DNA of 64,000 nt, taken from the NCBI GenBank assembly GCA_045533195.1, contig JAZSHI010000032.1:1-64000 (forward strand), given 5' to 3'. The translations under genes and the position numbers were made by a program. The DNA is from SIG607 sp045533195. GTDB taxonomy: Bacteria > Bacillota > Clostridia > Oscillospirales > Acutalibacteraceae. Below the pieces are notes generated by a model. That model was not told where the DNA came from. It was given only the letters and a program-made list of their open reading frames with translations, and did not search any database. This document shows, in pieces, positions 57,635 through 64,000 of the stretch (its first letter is position 1; every line of letters begins with the position of its first letter).

Positions 57635-60229
57635 TTATTCTTTTGCTTTATTAGCTAAATCATAAAGCATTCTCATAGATTCTATAGGAGTAAGCGTGTT
57701 AACGTCAACTGTTCTGAGTTCCTCCATAATATCCATCGCCTGTTTGATTTCCAGTGGCATCTGACTTGATTCATCAGCAATCTTTTTGTAGGTTATAACC
57801 CCCTGCGATTCTGTCTCGCTGAGAATTTCCTTAGCGCGTTTTATAACCGCTGATGGAATTCCCGAAAGCTTTGCAACCTCAATGCCGTAGCTTTGGTCGG
57901 CACCGCCAGGAACTATTCTGCGAAGGAATATTATATCATCACCGCGCTTTTTAACGGCAATATTATAGTTTTTAACTCCCGAAATTTCGTTTTCCATTTC
58001 GGTAAGTTCGTGATAGTGAGTAGCAAACAACGCCTTAGCACCTATTTTCTTTTTATCGGCAACATATTCAAGTACAGCTTTAGCAATGGACATACCGTCA
58101 AATGTAGATGTACCTCTGCCGATTTCATCAAGAATAAGCAGACTTTTATTAGTTGCATTTTTGAGAATATTAGCAACCTCACTCATTTCTACCATAAATG
58201 TGGATTGTCCTGAAGCTAAATCATCACTGGCGCCAACTCTGGTAAAAATAGCATCACAAATAGAAAGATTTGCGCTTTCGGCAGGTACAAATGAGCCTAT
58301 CTGCGCCATAAGTACAATAATTGCAACCTGTCTCATATATGTAGATTTACCTGCCATATTCGGACCTGTAATTATTGCGCAACGGTCATCACCGCTGTTC
58401 AAATAAGTATCGTTTGAAACAAAGGGAGTATTAGTAAGCTTTTCAACAACGGGATGTCTGCCCGATTTAATAAGAATTATTCCGTCATCATTTATTTTAG
58501 GTCTGCAGTAGTTGTTTTCAACCGCAACGTTGGAAAGCGAACATAATACGTCAAGACGCGCAAGAGCAGCAGCAGTTTTTTGAAAACGTTCAAGCTGAGC
58601 GGCAACCTGTTTTCTGACATCATCAAAAAGCTCATATTCAAGAGCAATAACTCTGTCTTTAGCGCCAAGCAGTTTTCCTTCAAGAGCTTTAAGTTCTTCA
58701 GTTATAAAACGCTCAGCTCCTGTAAGTGTTTGTTTTCTGATATAATCCTCGGGAACAAGGTCTAAGAAAGAGTTTGTGACCTCTAAATAGTAACCGAAAA
58801 CCTTATTAAATTTAACCTTAAGGTTTTTAATTCCCGTTCTTTCTTTTTCTCTTGCCTCGATATCAGCAATTATTGCCGTACCGCCCGTCATAATGTCTCT
58901 AAGGGAATCTACCTCGCTGTTATATCCCTCTCTTATCATACCGCCTTCTCGAACTAATGCAGGCGGCTCATCAACTATGGCGCTATCTATAAGTGTTTTT
59001 ACGTCTTCAAGTAAATCAATGTCGTTATAGCACTCCTTAAGAATACGGCAAGAAGCATTAGATAGCACGTTTTTTACTTCAGGAAGAGCTTCTATGGTTG
59101 AAGAAAGGGCTCTGAGTTCCCTTGCGCTTCCCGTACCGTAAACCACCTTTGACATAAGACGTTCAATATCTCTTATTCCACGGAGTGAATCGGTAAGTTC
59201 ACCACGCATAACAGTTGTTTGAGTAAGTTCTTCAACACTATTTTGACGCATATTAATTTGATTAAAATTAAGAAGCGGTTGTTCAATCCACGAACGCATA
59301 AGGCGTTTACCCATAGCGGTACAGGTTTTATCAAGCACCCAAAGAAGCGAACCCTTACGGGATTTTGAACGCATAGTTTCAATAATTTCAAGGTTTCTTA
59401 CAGCGGTCATATCAAGTCTCATAAACTGACCGCCGCTATAGAATTTAACCTGATTTACGCAAATTTCACCTTTTATACCGGTTTCGTAAAGATAACCGAT
59501 AACTGCACCTAAAGCGCTCTCACCTGCCGTACCAGCAGAAAATCCAAGGTTTTCAACACTTAAAATCTTAAAGTGCTTTAAAATCAGATTTTCGGTGAAA
59601 TTGATATCAAAAGCGTTTTTGTCTCTTTTGGTAATAAGACCGTCATATTTTCCTAAAACCGCATTACTTAAAATCTTGTTATCTTCAAAATCATCAACAA
59701 TAAGCAATTCTTTGGGAGAAAAACGGCAGATTTCATCATAGATAAGCGAAGACACATCCTGTCCCGAAACCTCGGTTAGATAGGCTTCACCTGTGGAAGC
59801 GTCGGTAAAACAAATTCCCGCAACACCGTCAATAACCGATACAGCGCAAAGGAAGTTGTTTTTGCCCTCGTCAAGCATACTGTCCTCAATAACGGTTCCA
59901 GGTGTTATTATTCTTATGATATCACGTTTAACAAGACCTTTTGCGGTTGCAGGGTCTTCAACCTGTTCACAAATAGCAACTCTAAAGCCCTTTTCAACAA
60001 GACGCTGAATATAGGTTTCGCAGGAATGAAACGGAACGCCGCACATCGGAGCGCGTTCACTCAAACCGCAATCCTTTCCCGTTAACACTAAATCAAGTTC
60101 GCTTGACGCAGTCTCGGCATCCTCGAAAAACATTTCATAAAAGTCACCGACACGGAAAAATATGATACAGTCTTTATTCTGCTCTTTTATCTCAAGATAC
60201 TGTCGCATCATTGGAGACAGTTCTGCCAT
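57635..60229 (-). CDS. mutS: DNA mismatch repair protein MutS
   Basis: MutS binds mispaired bases. The N-terminal domain has RVGDFYEMFFEDAETASSEL with the Phe-x-Glu mismatch finger. The ATPase has ITGPNMAGKSTYMRQVA (Walker A), SLLILDEIGRGTSTFDGMSI (Walker B and D-loop) and LFATHYHELTEME. It is about 864 residues. ATG 60229 follows AGGTGG by 5 nt. GTG 60238 overlaps the site. It is the third gene of the miaB operon, upstream of mutL. Confidence 0.97.
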   Translation of the reverse strand: MAELSPMMRQYLEIKEQNKDCIIFFRVGDFYEMFFEDAETASSELDLVLTGKDCGLSERAPMCGVPFHSCETYIQRLVEKGFRVAICEQVEDPATAKGLVKRDIIRIITPGTVIEDSMLDEGKNNFLCAVSVIDGVAGICFTDASTGEAYLTEVSGQDVSSLIYDEICRFSPKELLIVDDFEDNKILSNAVLGKYDGLITKRDKNAFDINFTENLILKHFKILSVENLGFSAGTAGESALGAVIGYLYETGIKGEICVNQVKFYSGGQFMRLDMTAVRNLEIIETMRSKSRKGSLLWVLDKTCTAMGKRLMRSWIEQPLLNFNQINMRQNSVEELTQTTVMRGELTDSLRGIRDIERLMSKVVYGTGSARELRALSSTIEALPEVKNVLSNASCRILKECYNDIDLLEDVKTLIDSAIVDEPPALVREGGMIREGYNSEVDSLRDIMTGGTAIIADIEAREKERTGIKNLKVKFNKVFGYYLEVTNSFLDLVPEDYIRKQTLTGAERFITEELKALEGKLLGAKDRVIALEYELFDDVRKQVAAQLERFQKTAAALARLDVLCSLSNVAVENNYCRPKINDDGIILIKSGRHPVVEKLTNTPFVSNDTYLNSGDDRCAIITGPNMAGKSTYMRQVAIIVLMAQIGSFVPAESANLSICDAIFTRVGASDDLASGQSTFMVEMSEVANILKNATNKSLLILDEIGRGTSTFDGMSIAKAVLEYVADKKKIGAKALFATHYHELTEMENEISGVKNYNIAVKKRGDDIIFLRRIVPGGADQSYGIEVAKLSGIPSAVIKRAKEILSETESQGVITYKKIADESSQMPLEIKQAMDIMEELRTVDVNTLTPIESMRMLYDLANKAKE

Positions 60230-60263
60230 TGTTTCCACCTACCGTTTTAAACTAAGTTTCAAA

Positions 60264-60671
60264 TTAGTGACAGCCTGCACAGGTAGAACAGCTACCGGTA
60301 CATCCGCCTTCAGGAATTTCACAGGTTTCAGGATCTGCACCTTCACTGCACATCTGAATAATTGCCATAGCATCGGCAATCATCTTATCAACGCCGAGTT
60401 TTGCATCATTATAAGCCTTCATTGTCTCATTGCTCATAATTGAATCGTAAATTTCTCTAAGCTCCAGATTAGCCTCTCTAAACTTTTCTTCATCGCGTTC
60501 TTCCTGTTCGCCGAGGCGTTCAATGTTCATTCGAGCAACATTAAATTTTCCGACTAAATCCTGTAATTCTTCATTACTATCGAGAGCAAGTTTTGTTCTT
60601 GCATATTCAACAAATCTTTCATCTTCCTGAATAGCAGCGCCTAAATTTCTAGCAGCTTTAATTACGTCCAT
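60264..60671 (-). CDS. YlbF/YmcA family protein with cysteine-rich tail
   Basis: This 135-residue protein belongs to the Com_YlbF group, helical proteins that act with YmcA and YaaT on RNase Y and mRNA processing in Bacillus. MDVIKAARNLGAAIQEDERF and ELQDLVGKFNVARMNIERLG are the core helices. Its C-terminal tail has CEIPEGGCTGSCSTCAGC, five cysteines in 18 residues, which could hold an iron-sulfur cluster or another metal. AAGGAG precedes the ATG. It lies between miaB and mutS. Confidence 0.85.
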   Translation of the reverse strand: MDVIKAARNLGAAIQEDERFVEYARTKLALDSNEELQDLVGKFNVARMNIERLGEQEERDEEKFREANLELREIYDSIMSNETMKAYNDAKLGVDKMIADAMAIIQMCSEGADPETCEIPEGGCTGSCSTCAGCH

Positions 60672-60683
60672 TTTAAATTCTCC

Positions 60684-62075
60684 TTAGTCTATTCTTGTGC
60701 CTTCCAAAATATTTGAAACAGCATTTACTTTTACGTTTATAAATTTTCCTAAATCTTCTTCGGTTCCGTCAAATTCTATAACAGCAGTACCATTAGTATG
60801 TCCTGCCATTTTGCCTTCCACTCTGCCAAAATCATCACATAAAACTCTAAAGGTTTTTCCAACGGTTTCAGCACTTAATTCTTTACTGATAACTTCTTGA
60901 GTTCTTAGGAGTTCATCAAACCACCTTCCCTTTTCCTCACGGGAAATGGGATCGGGAAGCTTTTCAGCCGGAGTACCGTTACGCGGTGAAAAAATAAAGG
61001 TAAAAAGTGACGAAAATCTAACTTCTTTAACCAAAGATAAAGTTTCTTTAAAATCTTCGTATGTCTCTCCCGGAAAGCCTACGATAATATCACTGGTAAG
61101 GGATATATCGGGCATTTTCTCTTTCGCCGAATTAATAAGAGAAAGATATTTTTCTTTTGTGTATCGTCTGTTCATAAGAGAAAGTATTCTGTTACTTCCG
61201 CTTTGAAAAGGCAGATGCAAATGACGTGCAACCTTTTTACACTCAGCCATAGTCTCTAAAAGCTCTTCGGTACAGTCTTTAGGGTGAGAGGTCATAAATC
61301 TTATACGGAAATCGCCTTCAATATCATTGATTTTTCTAAGCAGTCCCGCAAAATTAAGACCGAAATCACAGCCTATACCATAAGAATTGACATTCTGTCC
61401 AAGAAGGGTTATATCCTTACAGCCGCCATCAATAAGCTCTTTGGCTTCTTTTAAAATATCGTCGGGATGACGCGAACGCTCCCTTCCGCGAACGTATGGT
61501 ACAATACAGTAACTGCAGAAATTATTGCAACCGTACATTATAGGCAGCCAACCCTTGAACTCACCGTCTCTTTTAACGGGGATTTCCTCAACTATTTTTT
61601 CACTCTCTCCAATTTCAAATATTCTTGGAGAACCCGAAAGACGTTTATATAAAAATTCAGGAAGTCTGTACTGTACGTGAGTGCCGAAAACTATGTCAAC
61701 ATAAGGATAACTTTTCTTCATTCTGTCGGTAACAGTTTCCTGTTGTGCCATACAACCACAAAGAGCAATAATCATTTCTTTGTGTCTGCGTTTATAATGC
61801 TTCATAGCGCCGATGTTTCCATACACCCTGTCCTCAGCATGACCTCTTACGGCACAGGTATTAAAGAGAACGAAATCAGCGCCCTCAGCCTCATCGGTCA
61901 AAGAATATCCTACCTGAGTTAGCATTCCCTTGATTCGTTCGGAATCACTTACGTTCTGTTGGCATCCATAAGTAAAAATACAAGCGGTAGGAGTTCTTCC
62001 GTAAACCCTTTTAAGAAGGTCGGGTAAAAGCGAAATATACGGTTTCTGTTCTTCCCTATAGTCCAAAAAATCCAA
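60684..62075 (-). CDS. miaB: tRNA-2-methylthio-N6-dimethylallyladenosine synthase
   Basis: MiaB attaches a methylthio group to i6A37 of tRNA and is a radical SAM enzyme with two iron-sulfur clusters. FTYGCQQNVSDSERIKG and NTCAVRGHAEDRVYGNIG bear the first-cluster cysteines. YGCNNFCSYCIVPYVRGRER is the radical SAM CX3CX2C motif, and HLPFQSGSNRILSLMNRRYT follows. A C-terminal TRAM domain (EFDGTEEDLGKFINVKV) closes the 463 residues. The start is TTG at 62075 with AAGGGGAG about 8 nt upstream, and no ATG comes before the core. It is first in an 11-gene operon. Confidence 0.96.
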   Translation of the reverse strand: MDFLDYREEQKPYISLLPDLLKRVYGRTPTACIFTYGCQQNVSDSERIKGMLTQVGYSLTDEAEGADFVLFNTCAVRGHAEDRVYGNIGAMKHYKRRHKEMIIALCGCMAQQETVTDRMKKSYPYVDIVFGTHVQYRLPEFLYKRLSGSPRIFEIGESEKIVEEIPVKRDGEFKGWLPIMYGCNNFCSYCIVPYVRGRERSRHPDDILKEAKELIDGGCKDITLLGQNVNSYGIGCDFGLNFAGLLRKINDIEGDFRIRFMTSHPKDCTEELLETMAECKKVARHLHLPFQSGSNRILSLMNRRYTKEKYLSLINSAKEKMPDISLTSDIIVGFPGETYEDFKETLSLVKEVRFSSLFTFIFSPRNGTPAEKLPDPISREEKGRWFDELLRTQEVISKELSAETVGKTFRVLCDDFGRVEGKMAGHTNGTAVIEFDGTEEDLGKFINVKVNAVSNILEGTRID

Positions 62076-62105
62076 AAAGTTCTCCCCTTTTACATAGATA
62101 GAGTT

Positions 62106-62134
62106 ATTATACTATATATTTATAAAATATGCAA
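62106..62134 (-). promoter_or_regulatory. Sigma-A promoter of the miaB-mutSL-rluD operon
   Basis: On the minus strand, TTGCAT (62129-62134) and TATAAT (62106-62111) are separated by 17 nt. The start near 62099 gives a leader of about 24 nt before the TTG start codon. Confidence 0.8.
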
Positions 62135-62206
62135 GGTAAAACATAAGCTATCGGCATAATTTTTTGTCGGTTTATAACTATTTGCTGCGCAGCTTCTTCT
62201 TAACGA

Positions 62207-62243
62207 TAAAATGATGGTGAACGGAAAGTTCACCATCATTTTA
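62207..62243 (-). terminator. Hairpin terminator after the LTA-synthase-like gene
   Basis: A perfect 16-bp stem (TAAAATGATGGTGAAC and its complement) has a 5-nt loop and overlaps the stop codon. The T-run on the minus strand is only four bases. It ends the LTA-synthase-like transcript. Confidence 0.7.
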
Positions 62244-63758
62244 TTTCATCATAAATTCCACATTGTAATAAGCCGATTTTTTAGATATTTCTGCATTAAA
62301 AGCTTCATATCCCATTTCTTCCGGCAATGTCTTAGTTTCTGAGAAAAGATTTGTGCCGAGTCCAAGTCTTTCTCCTTTGATTTCACAACCCATTGCAGCC
62401 AAAGTAGAGGGTAACATATCCATAGCCGTAAACACACGGTTTTTAGTGGTGACGGGTGTAGCTTTAGCATTTATAAAGCAGTTATACACGTGTCTTTCAT
62501 AGCCCTTTTCTACATTTCGGTTTATATATCCCGAATCCATTGTAAGATGATCACCCGCAATCACAATTACGGTATTTTCATAAAAAGGCTGTTCTTTAAT
62601 CCATTCAACAAATTCATAAACCTGTTTTGATGAACAGGACATAACGTTCTCATATTGCTCACTAAATTGACTGCCGCATTTTTCACATTTATAACCGTCA
62701 ATATGGTGGGTATCTACAGTAAGGGTAGTAAAAGAAAATGGTTTTTCACCTTGCGAAAGCTCTGTTAAAACCTTTTTTGCATAAGTGAATAAATGCATAT
62801 CCTCCATACCCCACCAGACAGCATAATCCTTTGGTACAATTCCATCGCGACGGGCATCATATAAATCTAAAATATCATCTATTTCGTGGTCGAGAAAATA
62901 TCTGTCACGATTGGCGAAGGCAGCATCCGAACCGAACATAAGCACCTGCCTATAACCGTTATCCTTCAATACGCTGGTAATACTTTTTGCGCCCCTTAAA
63001 AAGCTTTCTTTACCGTATGTATTATCAGCAAAATCTGATGGTATTTTAAGAGGAATACCTGCGGTTTGAGCAACTAATGCTCCCATAGTCCAGCTTGTGC
63101 CGTTAGCAGTTTTAAAGCCGCCCACATCATCATTGTGAGAGAAATTTACGTTATCCCGAGCCAAAGAATAGAGTTCGGGAATAGGGTTATACGAAAGGGC
63201 TCCGCCCTGCTCTTTACCGAAATAAGTAGTCTCCATAGACTCAAGATAAATGTAAATGAGATTCTGTTTTTTCTCAGGGAAAATTATCTCTGCTTTATCG
63301 GGAGATACATATTCTTCTTCAAAAATTTGAGTCTTTGAAGCAGAACTTATAATGTACTCATCAAGTCCCACCTTAATTGCTGACGAAATTATTAAACAAA
63401 GAGATAAAACAACCGAAACTATTGATGAAAACACCTTATTAAACGGATATAAAGTGATTTTTTTAGTATTTGTGTATTTAATTTTAAGTGGTTTTTTAAT
63501 TTTTAAAAATAAGAACAGAAAAACAACCGCCGAAATAAGAACTGACGGCAAAAGGGAATTTAGAAGGTAGGCAATTATAAGACCTCCCTGTACACCGCCG
63601 AGGCCGTTAAAAAGAGTATATAAAATCGAGTCAAAACCCAAATCACCGTAGGTTAATATATACCAACGTGCAGAGAAAAAACACAAAAAGGCAATAAATA
63701 AAAAAATTGCCAGTAATATCTTTCCTACAGTTCCGTTTGTTTTAGTTTTCGTCTTCAT
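62241..63758 (-). CDS. LTA synthase/OpgB-like phosphoglycerol transferase family protein
   Basis: The 505-residue membrane protein has about five N-terminal helices and an extracellular sulfatase-like domain. LIYIYLESMETTYFG holds the metal-binding Glu of LtaS-type enzymes, followed by GGFKTANGTSWTMGALVAQT with the catalytic Thr region. DTHHIDGYKCEKCGSQFSEQ and VIVIAGDHLTMDSGY carry the remaining metal ligands. The family transfers glycerol phosphate from phosphatidylglycerol to surface polymers. The CxxC segment points to the OpgB/MdoB-like branch over classical LtaS. ATG 63758 has a poor local ribosome site. AGGAGG lies further upstream, before a 17-nt palindrome. Confidence 0.87.
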   Translation of the reverse strand: MKTKTKTNGTVGKILLAIFLFIAFLCFFSARWYILTYGDLGFDSILYTLFNGLGGVQGGLIIAYLLNSLLPSVLISAVVFLFLFLKIKKPLKIKYTNTKKITLYPFNKVFSSIVSVVLSLCLIISSAIKVGLDEYIISSASKTQIFEEEYVSPDKAEIIFPEKKQNLIYIYLESMETTYFGKEQGGALSYNPIPELYSLARDNVNFSHNDDVGGFKTANGTSWTMGALVAQTAGIPLKIPSDFADNTYGKESFLRGAKSITSVLKDNGYRQVLMFGSDAAFANRDRYFLDHEIDDILDLYDARRDGIVPKDYAVWWGMEDMHLFTYAKKVLTELSQGEKPFSFTTLTVDTHHIDGYKCEKCGSQFSEQYENVMSCSSKQVYEFVEWIKEQPFYENTVIVIAGDHLTMDSGYINRNVEKGYERHVYNCFINAKATPVTTKNRVFTAMDMLPSTLAAMGCEIKGERLGLGTNLFSETKTLPEEMGYEAFNAEISKKSAYYNVEFMMK

Positions 63759-63769
63759 AAAAAATCACA

Positions 63770-63786
63770 CTATAAATGATTTATAG
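63770..63786. promoter_or_regulatory. 17-nt palindrome between AGGAGG and the LTA-like start
   Basis: CTATAAAT and its exact complement ATTTATAG are separated by one base. It lies between AGGAGG (63791-63796) and ATG 63758 on the minus strand. Folding would bring the ribosome site nearer the start, but the gap would still be about 15 nt. It could also be a protein site or chance. Confidence 0.35.
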
Positions 63787-63794
63787 CTTTCCTC

Positions 63795-64000
63795 CTAATA
63801 GGCAGTATCTTTTTCAGACCAGTCTTTTAATACCTTGCACATATCCTCGGCAACAGCCTTCGCACCATCTAAATTATGTTCAAGATAGTTTCCGCATTCG
63901 ATTTGTGAAGTGCCGGGAACTTCACCATCAAAATTCATTATAAATTCAAATGCATTTTTAACCAGAGAAATGGCATCTATAGTAGAAACACTGTCTCTAA
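63795..64000 (-). CDS. Partial unidentified protein (C-terminal 67 residues)
   Basis: An open frame runs from the window edge to a TAG at 63795-63797. The visible end reads DSVSTIDAISLVKNAFEFIM, then EVPGTSQIECGNYLEHNLDG and VLKDWSEKDTAY. It appears helical and soluble. I do not recognise the family. It lies 37 bp upstream of the LTA-synthase-like gene, and its stop is embedded in an AGGAGG ribosome site (TAGGAGG). The two may therefore be in one operon. Confidence 0.6.
   Translation of the reverse strand, partial: RDSVSTIDAISLVKNAFEFIMNFDGEVPGTSQIECGNYLEHNLDGAKAVAEDMCKVLKDWSEKDTAY

Noticed and set aside
1..64000. CRISPR arrays, insertion sequences, phage genes or attachment sites
   Set aside because: Regularly spaced repeats, transposase or integrase signatures and flanking direct repeats were looked for by eye and not seen. 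The tRNA ends show no nearby repeat of their 3' part.

Overview
The window comes from the chromosome of a low-GC, endospore-forming member of the Clostridia, most like the Oscillospiraceae/Ruminococcus side of the class. The sequence evidence is dipicolinate synthase (dpaA/dpaB), spoVB, yabP and yabQ, HemZ, split transketolase, a dockerin-bearing secreted protein, strong AGGAGG-type ribosome binding sites, and AT-rich TTGACA/TATAAT promoters with 17-bp spacers. No IS element, phage gene or CRISPR array was found. Genus and species cannot be fixed from the sequence alone.

Left end (1-3310, minus strand): a tight run of small genes made of three GNAT acetyltransferases, a tandem DUF3795 cysteine-rich protein, two P-loop kinase-like proteins and a truncated unknown gene. 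Then murC (minus) diverges from cca, dpaA and dpaB (plus). A tRNA-Thr(CGT) and an XRE-type regulator follow.

Accessory region (8126-23138): an eight-gene minus-strand operon, probably for uptake of an oligosaccharide. In transcription order it encodes an Asn/Ser-repeat lipoprotein, a 992-residue solute-binding protein with two N-terminal sugar-binding-like domains, a permease pair, an NHL-propeller/TPR/Yip1 membrane protein, a DUF5696 lipoprotein and a second permease pair. It has no ATPase gene. A divergent AraC-type regulator sits across a 372-bp control region and overlaps a divergent LigA-type DNA ligase. This operon is the least ordinary system in the window.

Middle (23217-35955): a secreted Ig-like protein with a C-terminal dockerin, the threonine/methionine branch operon hom-ask-asd, a remnant of an AraC regulator, pepD, a mosaic hairpin repeat, tRNA-Leu(GAG), groES-groEL, a lipid-kinase-like gene, a THUMP-type RNA methyltransferase and an orphan class I fumarase alpha subunit.

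Right half (36012-62075): conserved housekeeping operons, all on the minus strand. One block parallels the yabM-yabR region of Bacillus (spoVB, mazG, hup, rqcP, yabP, yabQ, divIC, S1 protein). It is fed by the recJ-rel-dtd-MBL-hemZ-mtnN operon. Next come split transketolase and an 11-gene operon miaB-ylbF-mutS-mutL-miaA-hlyD-like-yggS-sepF-ylmH-lspA-rluD, with a good promoter before miaB. The window ends with an OpgB/LTA-synthase-like membrane protein and the 3' end of an unidentified gene.

Start codons were chosen from ribosome binding sites. Several differ from the longest reading frame, and the reason is given in each entry.
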